Source: Anaerolineae bacterium
Lineage (GTDB): Bacteria > Chloroflexota > Anaerolineae > Promineifilales > Promineifilaceae
Direction of reading: 5' to 3'
Assembly: GCA_023384355.1 (NCBI GenBank)
Contig: JAHDWL010000009.1
Span: 1 to 64,000 of the forward strand
DNA length: 64,000 nt
Shown piece after piece: positions 46,138-56,262 of the stretch. The notes beneath the pieces were generated by a model. It did not search any database. It saw nothing but the letters and a program-made list of their open reading frames with translations, and was not told the origin of the DNA. The translations under genes were made by a program, and so were the position numbers. Within the stretch, counting starts at the first letter, position 1. Each line of letters begins with the position of its first letter.

Positions 46138-47337
46138 CTAATTAAAATTGTTCTGTAAATAGTTAATAGCTTCTTCAAGAACGGGATCGCGACCGTTGTC
46201 GATATCTTCCTGAGTGATCGAGACTGGAATATCAGGCTCTAAACCGCTCTGATCGATCTGGTGATGGTTCGGGGTAAACCAGCGGGCGGAGGTCACATGA
46301 ACCGATGAGCCGTCGCTTAGATCAAAGACAAGCTGTACAGAACCTTTGCCAAAGGTCTTGCTCCCGATGAGGGTTGCCCGTCCTCTGTCCTGTAGCGCGC
46401 CGGCGACAATTTCCGACGCGCTGGCTGTGCCGCCGTCGATAAGCACAACCAGCGGCTCGGTGCGGGCGATTGTCTCCGCCGTAGCGTCGAACACCCGCTC
46501 GCCCTCGTCCTGACTCTGGAGATATAGCACCGGGCCACCGTCCAGGAAGTGATCGGCCACGTCTACCGCCGCGTCGCGCAAGCCGCCGCCGTTCTGGCGC
46601 AAATCGAGGATAAATCGTGTAGCTCCCTGGGACTGCAAATCCAGAATCGCCGCGCCGACTTCGCTGCTGCTCTCGCCACTAAATCGGGAAAGCTGGATGT
46701 AGCCGACAGTCGGAGCCTCCTCAAGCAGCCGGTAAACAACCGACGGCAGCAAAATATCATCCCGCACCACGCTGATATCAACAGGATCGGCGGCTCCGGG
46801 ACGGCGTAAAGTTAGAACGACCGTGGTTCCCTTTTCCCCTTTGATCATGTCGATAATCTGGGGCACGGTCATTTCGGCCGCTACCGGGACACCGTCCACA
46901 GCGACGAGAATATCCCCACTCTGAACGCCTGCCGCCTCGGCGGGATTGCCGGGTATTGGATCGAGGGTTACCTCTCCTGTCTCTTCAGAACGTGAGATAT
47001 ATGCGCCAATCCCGCCGAAGGTTCCCTGCAAGCGCTCGCGTTCCACCTCGCGGGCTGCTGGTTCAATGAAAATCGTGTAGGGATCGTTCAACGCTGCCAG
47101 CGAGCCGCGAATTGCCCCATATGTGACATCGCGTTGTTCCGGCAACGTTCCAAGGAAATTCTCTTCAATAAGATTCCACGCTTCGTGATAGAGGGAGAGG
47201 TCTTGATCGGCATGTGCCAGAGGGGCGGCTGACCTGTCGTCCAGCAATTCACGGGTGAGATAACCAGCGCCAAACGCGCTAATGGCCAGAATAACCAGCA
47301 TGAAGACGGCGAGTCCGTTACGGAAGTGATTTGACAT
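46138..47337 (-). CDS. S41 family C-terminal processing peptidase (CtpA-like), short form
   Basis: A 399-residue paralog of the downstream protease without its long linker. A membrane anchor (FRNGLAVFMLVILAISAFGA) is followed by a PDZ domain (SGDILVAVDGVPVAAEM) and the catalytic domain with Ser in GGTASASEIVAGAL and Lys in GSKTFGKGSVQL. ATG 47337 is used; GTG 47343 adds two residues. The two S41 genes and smpB look like one minus-strand operon. Confidence 0.92.
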   Translation of the reverse strand: MSNHFRNGLAVFMLVILAISAFGAGYLTRELLDDRSAAPLAHADQDLSLYHEAWNLIEENFLGTLPEQRDVTYGAIRGSLAALNDPYTIFIEPAAREVERERLQGTFGGIGAYISRSEETGEVTLDPIPGNPAEAAGVQSGDILVAVDGVPVAAEMTVPQIIDMIKGEKGTTVVLTLRRPGAADPVDISVVRDDILLPSVVYRLLEEAPTVGYIQLSRFSGESSSEVGAAILDLQSQGATRFILDLRQNGGGLRDAAVDVADHFLDGGPVLYLQSQDEGERVFDATAETIARTEPLVVLIDGGTASASEIVAGALQDRGRATLIGSKTFGKGSVQLVFDLSDGSSVHVTSARWFTPNHHQIDQSGLEPDIPVSITQEDIDNGRDPVLEEAINYLQNNFN

Positions 47338-47604
47338 AGACACTCAAGCGCCCGCAAGGGCGCATATGAAGAAGATTTTAACACAGGTGTTCGGTCGGGC
47401 AATCCGCGCTATAATCAGCGACGTAGCTGTTAGCAAGGGTTAATCCTTGCAGCGCTTGCGATTGGATTTCGCCGGAATCGGTTTCATGCAAAACGCCGCT
47501 TGCCCCGGAAGCCGATTTACGCCGAAGATGTGAGTTAGTGGAGTGATCCACGATACGGAAGTGACACTATATCATCGATAAGAAAACTCGACGCTGGTCG
47601 CCTG

Positions 47605-50547
47605 GTGGGGTTCGCGCTGCTAATGCTGTGCGCCGCTTTGCTGTCGCCAGCCCCGGTTAGAAGCCAGGAAGAACCCAACTTACAGGAACAAGCCAACGCC
47701 CTTTTTCAATCGATGACCGTGTCGGAGCGTATCGGTCAATTGTTTTTAGTCACTTTTGAGGGGGATCGCGCTCCCGCCGACAGTGAAATCGCCGACCTGA
47801 TTCTGAATTACTACATCGGTGGCGTTGTGCTTCAATCTGACAACGACAATCTGACCGGGTATGGCGATCCCGCGTCAGTTCCTCAACAGGTGGCTGAGTT
47901 GAACGCCAATTTGCAAAGGTTGGCCCTGCTTGGCGTAAGTAATGAGCCGTCCGGCGTGGAAGATGAGGAGGATGACACGCCCTCATCCGTGGTGATCCCT
48001 CCAGTCGTCCCCCTGCCTATTCTAATAGCCACACAGAACGACGGTGACAGCCTGCCGGTGGCTAATGTAATGTCCGGTTTCACCCCCGTGCCGAACCACA
48101 TGGCTCTCGGTGCAACCTGGCGACCAGAGTATGCTCGCCAGGTTGGAGAGGTTGTCGGCCGCGAGCTTGAAGCATCCGGCATCAATCTTCTAATCGGCCC
48201 AACCCTGGATGTACTGGAGCGGCCATCTCCATTGAGTGCCGGAGACCTGGGGACCCGTTCATTTGGCGGGGACCCCTACTGGGTAGGATTAATGGGACGG
48301 GCCTTTACGGAGGGGGTACACACGGGCAGCAACAACCGTCTGGCCGTCGTCGCGCGCAGCTTCCCCGGCAAGGGCAGCAGCGACCGCCCGGTAGACGAGG
48401 AAGTTCCGACCGTGCGTCGCTCGCTGGACCAGTTGAAGCAGATCGAATTAGCGCCGTTTTTTGCCGTGACCCGTGACGGCCTAGGGGCATCTACCGTGGC
48501 CGACGGCTTGCTGGCAACCCACATCCGATATCAGGGGCTACAGGGTAACATCCGGGCAACAACGGCCCCTGTCAGCCTCGACCCCCAGGCGCTCAACTCG
48601 CTAATGGCTCTCCCGGAGCTTGCTCCCTGGCGACAAAACGGCGGCATTGTCGTCTCGGATGCGCTTGGTGTTCGATCTGTACAACTTTTTTATGACGACA
48701 CTGAAAGGGAGTTTCCCCACAGGCAGGTAGCCAAGGACGCGCTGTTGGCGGGCAATGATCTACTCTATATCGCCGATTTCGCGCTAGGGACGCAAGATCA
48801 CGCCGCACAACTTGCCAACGTCAAGGACACCATCCTCTGGTTCCGAGAACGGTATGAGACTGAACCGCCGTTCCGCCAGCGCGTTGATGAAGCGGTATTG
48901 CGAATCATCAAATTGAAACTGCGCTTGTATGGCGGCGACATTTCAGCAGAAAACGTCATCCACGAAGCTATAGATGACGATCAACAAGCAATAATAACAC
49001 CCGGATCGACAGCTTTCTTTGACATTGCCGAATCGGCCGTCACCTTGCTTTCGCCCAGCGCGGATGAGTTGACAAGCCGTTTTGTCAGCCCACCCGGCAG
49101 CTCGGATTCGCTTGTGATCTTCACAGATTCGCACGAAGTTCAATCCTGCTCAACTTGCGAATCCGTCCCACTTCTGTCGTCCACCGCATTGCAGGAGCGA
49201 ATCCTGGCTCTTTATGGACCATCGGGTAGCGGTCAAGTTCAAGCAGACAACGTCACCAGCTTCACATTCACCGAACTCAATGAATTTCTGAACGCGGGCG
49301 GGGAACCTATCCCTTTGCCGACAGTCCAGCCCACGATAACGCCCAACCCATCAACAGCTACGACCGAGCCCAATGCCACCATCGAGCCGACAGCAACACT
49401 TCCGGCTGATTACCGTATTCAGGAATCATTACGCGACGCAGACTGGTTAATCTTCGCCCTGCTGAACGCCGGCAGCCGTACGGAATCGGCGGACTCTGAC
49501 GCGCTTAGCCGGTTCCTGGCCCAACGGCCCGATCTGGCCCGAAACAATCGGGTCGTCGTGATGGCCTTCGACGCACCCTACTTTCTGGATAGCACGGAAA
49601 TTAGCAAGCTCACGGCGTATTATGGTATCTATAGCAAAACTGATGCCTTTGTCGATGCGGCCGTGCGCGCCTTGTTCCTCGAGTCTTCGCTCAGTGGATC
49701 CTCACCAGTCAGTGTGGAAGGAATTCAATACGATCTGTTTACACAAACCCAACCCGCTGCAGGCCAGGTGATCGAACTTTTCCTGATAATCGACGACGAG
49801 ATCAAAGCCCCCTCGCGCCAGCAACCTATGGCGTCGGCGATCGGGGATACCCTTCGATTGCAAACCGGAGTAGTTGTCGATAACAATGGGCGCATGGTTC
49901 CCGATGGGACACTCGTGCGATTTATATTGCGCAATCGGGTGCAAGGGACAATAACCATACTCGGCGACCGACCAACAACGAGCGGTGTCGCCCAACTTGA
50001 CTATGTGCTGGATGCCAGCATGGGGCCGGGTCAGTTCCGCATCACTGCCGAATCAGGAGATGCGACCTTATCACAGGAAGTCGATATCATCATAGAAGAG
50101 GATGCCCGGTTGTCGATCATTATCCCCACCTCCGCGCCGACAGAAACGGTGACGCCGCAACCGACACCAACCGAAACCCCGAAACCAACCGTCACCCCAC
50201 AACCACAACTGCCTACCTCGACCCCACCATCGCCAGAATCGCCCACGGAACCAGGATTGTTAATCGGGTTGTCCCAGCTGAGAGCCCTGGCAGGGGTCAT
50301 CATGGGAGTTGCTGCCATCATCGTCATGGCGCTTGTTGTCAGCCGCGGCCTGCATGGTTCTTCTGTTCACCGACTCGGCCGCGTCCTGTGGGGTGTTACC
50401 GGTGGTTTGCTGCTCTATAACTATTACGCCCTGAGCATGCCCGGTTCACAGGTGTTTTCCCCTTTGGGAAATATGTCGGGGGTTTTGCTTATTCTGATCG
50501 GGGGCATTGTCGGTCTGGCGCTATATCGGCCCACACGCCGTGTCTGA
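47605..50547 (+). CDS. GH3-like (beta-hexosaminidase-related) surface protein with C-terminal membrane domain
   Basis: A 980-residue protein from the GTG at 47605. Upstream in-frame codons add a basic stretch (SSIRKLDAGRL) that would improve the signal peptide, but they contain no normal start. After the signal peptide (ending near SPAPVRS), residues ~15-430 resemble the GH3 barrel: MTVSERIGQLFLVTFEG, MALGATWRPEYARQVG, GINLLIGPTLDVL and VVSDALGVRSVQ (candidate nucleophile Asp). The usual KHFPGHG motif reads RSFPGKG, losing the catalytic His. A beta-rich region, a Thr/Pro linker and about three C-terminal membrane helices follow. Enzyme activity is doubtful. Confidence 0.75.
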   Translation: MGFALLMLCAALLSPAPVRSQEEPNLQEQANALFQSMTVSERIGQLFLVTFEGDRAPADSEIADLILNYYIGGVVLQSDNDNLTGYGDPASVPQQVAELNANLQRLALLGVSNEPSGVEDEEDDTPSSVVIPPVVPLPILIATQNDGDSLPVANVMSGFTPVPNHMALGATWRPEYARQVGEVVGRELEASGINLLIGPTLDVLERPSPLSAGDLGTRSFGGDPYWVGLMGRAFTEGVHTGSNNRLAVVARSFPGKGSSDRPVDEEVPTVRRSLDQLKQIELAPFFAVTRDGLGASTVADGLLATHIRYQGLQGNIRATTAPVSLDPQALNSLMALPELAPWRQNGGIVVSDALGVRSVQLFYDDTEREFPHRQVAKDALLAGNDLLYIADFALGTQDHAAQLANVKDTILWFRERYETEPPFRQRVDEAVLRIIKLKLRLYGGDISAENVIHEAIDDDQQAIITPGSTAFFDIAESAVTLLSPSADELTSRFVSPPGSSDSLVIFTDSHEVQSCSTCESVPLLSSTALQERILALYGPSGSGQVQADNVTSFTFTELNEFLNAGGEPIPLPTVQPTITPNPSTATTEPNATIEPTATLPADYRIQESLRDADWLIFALLNAGSRTESADSDALSRFLAQRPDLARNNRVVVMAFDAPYFLDSTEISKLTAYYGIYSKTDAFVDAAVRALFLESSLSGSSPVSVEGIQYDLFTQTQPAAGQVIELFLIIDDEIKAPSRQQPMASAIGDTLRLQTGVVVDNNGRMVPDGTLVRFILRNRVQGTITILGDRPTTSGVAQLDYVLDASMGPGQFRITAESGDATLSQEVDIIIEEDARLSIIIPTSAPTETVTPQPTPTETPKPTVTPQPQLPTSTPPSPESPTEPGLLIGLSQLRALAGVIMGVAAIIVMALVVSRGLHGSSVHRLGRVLWGVTGGLLLYNYYALSMPGSQVFSPLGNMSGVLLILIGGIVGLALYRPTRRV

Positions 50548-50557
50548 ACAAGCCGGT

Positions 50558-51502
50558 TCAGTCGACACGATTGAGAACCGCATCATCCCATGATACCGGG
50601 TCTTCAACCGGTTCCAGGTGGGTGGTAACGTTTACCGGAGCCAAACCCTGACGGATCTCCTGTTCAATCGCTTCCAATAGCTCGTGACCCCGCTGAACGC
50701 TCCAGTTGCCGGGCACCTGGATGTGGACAGATACAAAGCGTTGCGCGCCGGCTTGTCGCGTTCGCAGGGCGTGGTACGTGACACCCAATTCTCTATATTC
50801 ATCCAGGATAGCGCATACACGGTTCACTTCTTCTTCAGGTAATCCGGCATCCATCAGTCCGTTGACCGACCCACGCACAAGTTTCGAGCCGGTGAAGAGA
50901 ATCTGGACGGAGACAATGAGGCCGATCATGGGATCCAGCCACAACCAGCCGGTTAGACCGACCAGTGCCACACCAACGACAACCCCCACCGAGGTCCAAA
51001 CGTCGGTCAGCAGGTGATGGGCATCGGCCGTCAGAGCCACGGAGCGGTGTCGGGTACCGGCTCGCATCAAGATCCGCGCCACAATGAAATTGGCCATTGC
51101 GGCGATGGATGACACAACTATACCCAAACCAATCTGCTCCAACGGAACCGGGTTCAAAAAGCGCAAAATCGCCTGCGTGGCAATGAATAACGCAGCCAGG
51201 ATAATCAGCACCCCTTCCGCGCCGGATGACAGGTACTCCGCTTTTGAATGTCCATAGGCATGCTCATGATCCGGCGGACGTGCTGCAACAGTCAGGGCAG
51301 CCAGAGTGATGATGGCCGCAACGATGTTCGCGGTTGATTCAAGTGCATCGGAAAGAAAGCCAATCGAATTGGTGAGCAGATACGCGCCGACTTTCAGGAA
51401 AATGACGGCAAAAGCCGTCGCCACCGAGAGCCAGGCATAGCGGGTCAATCCATCGCGCGATTGCATGGCTGCATTATCGTCCTTCGACCAACACAATTCC
51501 AT
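50558..51502 (-). CDS. Cation diffusion facilitator (CDF) family transporter
   Basis: A 314-residue divalent-metal/proton antiporter with six membrane helices and a C-terminal cytosolic ferredoxin-like domain. The metal-site helices are visible: helix 2 with GFLSDALEST, and helix 5 with ADAHHLLTDVWTS (HxxxD). The interhelix HEHAYGHSKAEYL is also typical. The start could be ATG 51502 (AGGTGA about 9 bases upstream) or ATG 51466 (MQSRDGLTRYAW). Zn or Mn/Fe export is likely; the metal cannot be fixed by eye. It converges on the GH3-like gene. Confidence 0.92.
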   Translation of the reverse strand: MELCWSKDDNAAMQSRDGLTRYAWLSVATAFAVIFLKVGAYLLTNSIGFLSDALESTANIVAAIITLAALTVAARPPDHEHAYGHSKAEYLSSGAEGVLIILAALFIATQAILRFLNPVPLEQIGLGIVVSSIAAMANFIVARILMRAGTRHRSVALTADAHHLLTDVWTSVGVVVGVALVGLTGWLWLDPMIGLIVSVQILFTGSKLVRGSVNGLMDAGLPEEEVNRVCAILDEYRELGVTYHALRTRQAGAQRFVSVHIQVPGNWSVQRGHELLEAIEQEIRQGLAPVNVTTHLEPVEDPVSWDDAVLNRVD

Positions 51503-51583
51503 CCCGCCCGATCACCTGAAAGTTAGCCATCACTAAGTCCGGCTACCAGGTAATCCAAACAGGCGCGCGGTCATTCTGACCAG

Positions 51584-52597
51584 TTATCGGTGATAGCGCC
51601 GGTGAATGTTGGGGACCAGATATTCGTCGAATGCGCGTTGCAAGTTATATGCCGGGGCCCATCCCCAATCCCGGCGCGCCGCCTCATCGTTGAGTTCGGC
51701 CGGCCAACTATCCACGATACCCTGACGCTGCCAATCAGGATCAAACGTAATTTGCGCCTGCGGAAAGGCGCGGAGCACATGATCGCGAAAATCTGACGCC
51801 GAAATCGAAAAGCTGGTTACGTTGTAAATCAAGTGGTTCAGACTCTCCACGGGGGCGGCCGACAGTTGCAGCAGCGCTGTCACTGCGTCCGGCATTGCCA
51901 TAAATGGCAACACGCTGTCCTCCCGCACGAAACAGGCATACCGCTCACCCTTCGCAGCGGCGTGGAGCATCTCCGGCCCGTAGTCCGTCGTCCCGCCGGA
52001 AGGCATGGTGAAAGCGCTGATGAGACCGGGAAACCGCAAGGAACGAAAGTCAAGCATGACCGGCTTATTTGCTGACAACTGCTGATAATGCTTGCTGTAA
52101 TAAATGCCTAATTGCTCGCAATAGAGCTTGTTGCAGCCGTACATAGTCGTCGGATTGTTCCACTGCCATTCCTTCACACTGCGATCCCGCTCCTTTGTGG
52201 CGAGGTTGGGCATGCCGTAAGCGGCGATGGAGCTGGGAAAAATAAATCTGACCGGCTTACCACGGCGCTGCGATTGCTCGGCCGCAACCTGCAACAACGC
52301 CAGCGTCCCGTCGACGTTGACCTGATGGGCCAGCTCCGGAGAGAATTCACTGCGAGTGGATAACAGCGCTGCCAGATGAAATATCATCTCAAAGTCATAT
52401 TCTGTGACCAGGCGCGCAAGCAGATTGTGGTCGAGAATGTCGCCCGATATATGGTTGCACAGGCTCATAAATTCCTGCGGGACCGGATGGAGGTCGAGCG
52501 TTAGAATCGGCATCGGCGACATTTGCGACAGACTTGTAATGAGCGCCTGGCCGATCTCGCCGGAAGCGCCGGTGATCAATATGGCTTTTTTCCGCAT
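51584..52597 (-). CDS. SDR-type L-threonine 3-dehydrogenase / NAD-dependent epimerase family
   Basis: A 337-residue extended short-chain dehydrogenase. It has the Rossmann motif LITGASGEIGQAL, a catalytic Tyr-Lys in TTMYGCNKLYCEQ and the segment FTMPSGGTTDYGPEM, which marks the threonine-dehydrogenase branch of this superfamily rather than UDP-sugar epimerases. It would oxidise L-threonine to 2-amino-3-oxobutyrate. ATG 52597 has AAAGGAG 7 bases upstream. No kbl (glycine C-acetyltransferase) gene is adjacent, so the pathway partner must lie elsewhere. Confidence 0.82.
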   Translation of the reverse strand: MRKKAILITGASGEIGQALITSLSQMSPMPILTLDLHPVPQEFMSLCNHISGDILDHNLLARLVTEYDFEMIFHLAALLSTRSEFSPELAHQVNVDGTLALLQVAAEQSQRRGKPVRFIFPSSIAAYGMPNLATKERDRSVKEWQWNNPTTMYGCNKLYCEQLGIYYSKHYQQLSANKPVMLDFRSLRFPGLISAFTMPSGGTTDYGPEMLHAAAKGERYACFVREDSVLPFMAMPDAVTALLQLSAAPVESLNHLIYNVTSFSISASDFRDHVLRAFPQAQITFDPDWQRQGIVDSWPAELNDEAARRDWGWAPAYNLQRAFDEYLVPNIHRRYHR

Positions 52598-52763
52598 GCT
52601 ATAGCTCCTTTGATTTTCGGGGTGAGGCAACAGCGTGATCTGACGTTCATCGACCGCCGTGTTATACTCACTGGTATCAGCTAATCACATCCCTATTGTA
52701 TCCGAAAGTGCGCTCAGGCATCGATGAATCAGAACTGGTTGGTGCAAGCGCTGGAGTATTTGC

Positions 52764-54098
52764 ATGCGTCAACGCTATATTCTCTGGTTCTGGTGGCCGC
52801 TGTTTGCCAGCTGGTTGCTCATGGCGGCCGAGGGGCCGATCATCTCCGCCGCCATTAACCGCCTCCCGAATGAAGTCATTATGCTGGCGGCAATGGGCAT
52901 TATCACCAGCCTGTCCGTCACCATTGAAAGCCCGATCATCAACCTGCTGGCGACTTCGACCGCACTGGTACGTGACCATGAGTCTTACAAATTGGTGCGC
53001 CGCTTCACCCTCCATTGGTGTCTGGCGTTGACAATCATCGCCTTTCTCATCGCTTACTACACGCCTCTATTCGACCTCATCCTCTACCAATGGCTGGATG
53101 TGCCTGATGAGATCGCGCAATGGGTCCGGCCAGGCATGAAAATCATGGTCTTCTGGAGCGCGGCGATCGGCTGGCGGCGATTCTTGCAGGGGATCATGAT
53201 TCGCAACAAACAAACCAGCAAAGTGGCCTATGGCACAGGCATCAGGCTCCTGGCGTCCGGGGGCACGGTTATCTCTCTGGCATTGCTGACCGAGTGGCCA
53301 GGCGTTGTCATCGGCTCGACAGGTCTGATGGCCGGCGTCCTGGCTGAGGCCCTGTACGCGACAATCGTCGTCAGGCCAATCATCCACGAGGCACTTGCAC
53401 CATCCGCGCAGCCCTCCTCGAACACCGCCCTGACCTACCGGTCGTTGTTCTGGTTCCACCTGCCTCTTGCCGCTACTTCGGTTCTTGTCTTGTTAATGCA
53501 GCCGATGATCACCTCCAGCCTTGCCCGCCTGGCCAATCCGACCATTTCCCTGGCGGCTTGGCCGGTCCTGTTCCAGGTCCTCCTGATGGCTCGCGCCTCG
53601 GCCATGGCCTTGCCGGAAGTCGTGATCGCCTTGCATGAGAATGCAGCAACTTTCGCGCCATTGCGCAAGTTCAGTCTCTATCTCACCGCCGCGACGACCG
53701 CGTTGATGGCGCTCTTTGTTTTTTCTCCTCTGGCGAATTGGTACATATTCAGAGTCCAGGACATGACCGCAGCAGTCGGCGAACTGACGCTTTCCAGTCT
53801 GGGGCTGTTCGTTTTCTTTCCGGGAATGGCCGTCATAACGTCCTGGTTGCGTGGTTTGCTCATTCAGGGCAGACATACTCGTTATGTCAATATCGGCATG
53901 GGTATCAACCTGGTCATCACCGCTGTCGCCCTGATAATTGGCGTACTCCAGCAGTGGCCCGGCCTCGTGGCCGCGGCCGTGGCGCTCAATATCGCCTCGC
54001 TGGGCGAAGTCGCTTATTTGGCGTGGCGCACCCAGCTATCTTTGCCCCTTGACTTGACCCTGTTCGGCCACCCTGGCGCAAAGCCATCCCGACCTTGA
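52764..54098 (+). CDS. MATE/ANK-like multispanning membrane protein
   Basis: A 444-residue protein with about 12 hydrophobic segments. It starts almost at once with a membrane helix (MRQRYILWFWWPLFASWLLM) and contains repeated Pro/Ser positions (AEGPIISAAINRL, IESPIINLLATSTAL, MQPMITSSLARL) in equivalent places of the two halves. That internal duplication fits the MOP superfamily (MATE, MurJ, ANK). The substrate is unknown. GGAG lies 7 bases before the ATG. It stands 10 bp before the MBL hydrolase gene. Confidence 0.7.
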   Translation: MRQRYILWFWWPLFASWLLMAAEGPIISAAINRLPNEVIMLAAMGIITSLSVTIESPIINLLATSTALVRDHESYKLVRRFTLHWCLALTIIAFLIAYYTPLFDLILYQWLDVPDEIAQWVRPGMKIMVFWSAAIGWRRFLQGIMIRNKQTSKVAYGTGIRLLASGGTVISLALLTEWPGVVIGSTGLMAGVLAEALYATIVVRPIIHEALAPSAQPSSNTALTYRSLFWFHLPLAATSVLVLLMQPMITSSLARLANPTISLAAWPVLFQVLLMARASAMALPEVVIALHENAATFAPLRKFSLYLTAATTALMALFVFSPLANWYIFRVQDMTAAVGELTLSSLGLFVFFPGMAVITSWLRGLLIQGRHTRYVNIGMGINLVITAVALIIGVLQQWPGLVAAAVALNIASLGEVAYLAWRTQLSLPLDLTLFGHPGAKPSRP

Positions 54099-54108
54099 GT
54101 AATCCCTT

Positions 54109-54756
54109 ATGACAATCCAAATTAAACAACTACCTCTTGGCCCCCTGCAAACCAATTGTTATCTGGTCGCCTGCACGGCCACAAGCGAGGCGGCCGTCAT
54201 CGACCCCGGCTGGGATGGCCGTGCAATCAAGGAGCGCGCTGATAGACTGGGCTGGAATATCACCAAAATTATGCTCACCCATTCACATTTCGACCACGTT
54301 GGAGGGCTTGAGGAAATAAAAGCCTTGACCAACGCGCCGATCTACGTCCACCCGGAAGCCGTCACCATGCTGGAATATGCTCCGAAAGCGGCCGCCATGT
54401 GGGGATTCCACATCGATCCGCCACCATTGGCCGATATTATGCTTACGGAAGGAGACGTGATCGAGATCGGCGAACTCCGCGCGCAGACTTTGTTCACCCC
54501 GGGGCACGCACCCGGACACGTCTGCTTCTATCTCAGCGAAGAGGCTGTATTGTTCGATGGCGATGTCCTCTTCCAGGGCAGCATTGGACGAACAGACCTG
54601 CCCGGCGGCGATTACGCCCTCTTGATGAGCACGATTCGGGAAAAACTGATGGTACTGCCGGATAACACTGTCGTGTTGTCCGGTCATGGACCGGCCACAA
54701 CTATCGGCGACGAACGCCTGAACAATCCGTTCCTGCAGGGAGACCAGTGGGGCTAA
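54109..54756 (+). CDS. MBL-fold metallohydrolase (glyoxalase II-like)
   Basis: A 215-residue cytosolic metallo-beta-lactamase-fold enzyme. The metal motif is LTHSHFDHVGG. Further ligand positions appear at TPGHAPGHVCFY, LFDGDVLFQGSIGRTDLPGGD and VLSGHGPATTIGDE, so a binuclear metal site should form. The compact size is that of YcbL/GloB2-like thioesterases rather than full glyoxalase II. Its end overlaps that of the convergent LysM gene by a few bases. Confidence 0.92.
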   Translation: MTIQIKQLPLGPLQTNCYLVACTATSEAAVIDPGWDGRAIKERADRLGWNITKIMLTHSHFDHVGGLEEIKALTNAPIYVHPEAVTMLEYAPKAAAMWGFHIDPPPLADIMLTEGDVIEIGELRAQTLFTPGHAPGHVCFYLSEEAVLFDGDVLFQGSIGRTDLPGGDYALLMSTIREKLMVLPDNTVVLSGHGPATTIGDERLNNPFLQGDQWG

Positions 54757-56051
54757 GGTTGAGGTGTAGGCGTGAAGGTCGGCGGTAAGGCAGGCGTCGG
54801 GACAGCGCCTTGCCAGAGAAAGTGCGAAGGCACGCTGCTATCGCCACCAAAGGTATAGATGAACCCGCCATCGCTGCGTCGTCCCGTCACCTGCACGATG
54901 CTGACACTCCACTCCATTTGACGCTGCTGGTCGATAGTCGGTCGCCAGCTCGCCGGGACCCGAAAAGAGGGGTCGCGGGTGAATCCGCGCCGCGGCAAAC
55001 TATCGCGATCGCCGGTGTCACGCATTTCAACCATGTACCATTCCTCCGGTCCAAGGTCCTTGACGGCCGTCCATTGCAAGAGGATTTGATCATCTGGCCC
55101 AATAACCGCCCCCTCAATCGGGGAGAGCAGCGCGGGGCCACGAGGCGGCGGAGTAAGGGATGGGGTCGGCGAGGGGCCGGCCGTCGGTGGAATGGTGTCG
55201 CCGTACAGTAGTTTGGGTATGCAAAGCGTGTCGCCCGGCTGAAGTAGCTGGATCGATTCCTGGGTCTGGCGGTTGACGGCGATGATCGCCTCAATCGGCA
55301 CGCCTTTCTGGGCGGAGAGGCCGTAGGCGGAATCACCGGACTGAATAACGATGATTTCACAGTTAGTTGTGTCAGCCATCACCTGCTCGCCGTTGATCTC
55401 GATCATCACTGACTCCAGCGGCGGCGTGGCGGTCGGCCAGGGGATGAGCAGCGATTGGCCCGACTGGATTGGCGAGTTCAGATCGAATCCATTACTCTGC
55501 GCAATGCTCTCGGCCGAGACCCGATACAACAACGACAGACCAAAAAGGGTTTCCCCGGCAGCGACGGAATGATATCGCGGATCGCGTGGCGTGCTGGTGG
55601 GGGCCTGCGTGCTGGTCGGACCGGGCGTTTCCGAAGGTGGCAAGGTCTCCGATGGGAGCGGGGTCCAGGTCGGCGTCGAGGTGATCGTGGGCGGGACGGA
55701 TGTCGTCGTTGGGACAAACGCAGCCATGACAACCGGAGCCTGCGCACGCAGGGCCAGCCAGCCGGCGCCGAGCCCAACAACAGTCAGAGCAGCCACCACC
55801 CAGAAAAACACCGTCGATCGAGTCTCGCGAACGACGCTCTTAAATTCGATTGGCGTTGATTCTTCCACTGGGACAACCGGCGGGGATGAAACGACAGGCT
55901 GATAAGCGACTTCCCGCGCCGGGATCGACTCGATTGCGCGAGGAAAGCCGCACATCAGGCAACGCTCGGCCCCTTCAGGGACGATGCTGTCGCAACGGGC
56001 GCACCGGTATTCCTCGGCTCCTTTCTCCTTTTCGACCTTTCGTTTACTCAT
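54753..56051 (-). CDS. Zinc-ribbon/LysM membrane protein
   Basis: A 432-residue protein with mixed topology. A cytosolic zinc ribbon (YRCARC and ERCLMCGFPR; Cys 17, 20, 31, 34) is followed by a membrane helix (about 80-100), a Thr/Pro linker and two LysM domains outside (YHSVAAGETLFGLSLLYRV... and IIVIQSGDSAYGLSAQKGV...). A beta-sandwich-like tail (GPALLSPIEGAVIGPDDQIL) comes last. LysM binds GlcNAc polymers such as peptidoglycan. The inside ribbon plus outside LysM suggests a link between cell wall and cytoplasm. It is divergent from the second dihydroorotate-dehydrogenase-like gene. Confidence 0.82.
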   Translation of the reverse strand: MSKRKVEKEKGAEEYRCARCDSIVPEGAERCLMCGFPRAIESIPAREVAYQPVVSSPPVVPVEESTPIEFKSVVRETRSTVFFWVVAALTVVGLGAGWLALRAQAPVVMAAFVPTTTSVPPTITSTPTWTPLPSETLPPSETPGPTSTQAPTSTPRDPRYHSVAAGETLFGLSLLYRVSAESIAQSNGFDLNSPIQSGQSLLIPWPTATPPLESVMIEINGEQVMADTTNCEIIVIQSGDSAYGLSAQKGVPIEAIIAVNRQTQESIQLLQPGDTLCIPKLLYGDTIPPTAGPSPTPSLTPPPRGPALLSPIEGAVIGPDDQILLQWTAVKDLGPEEWYMVEMRDTGDRDSLPRRGFTRDPSFRVPASWRPTIDQQRQMEWSVSIVQVTGRRSDGGFIYTFGGDSSVPSHFLWQGAVPTPALPPTFTPTPQP

Positions 56052-56262
56052 ACGAAACTACTGCCAGCCCCGCATTATACCAGCCACGATGCCTCGCTCA
56101 ACCCTGGTTACCACGCGCTCATAATCCTTTCTCTTGGAAATTTCTGATACAATAGGAGCCAGTCGCCACGGCGAAACTGATGAATCACTCCGGCGATGGG
56201 CGATTGCAACCACCCACGATCATCTTTGTCCATTGCCTAATCTTGCTAATGGAACGAACCCT

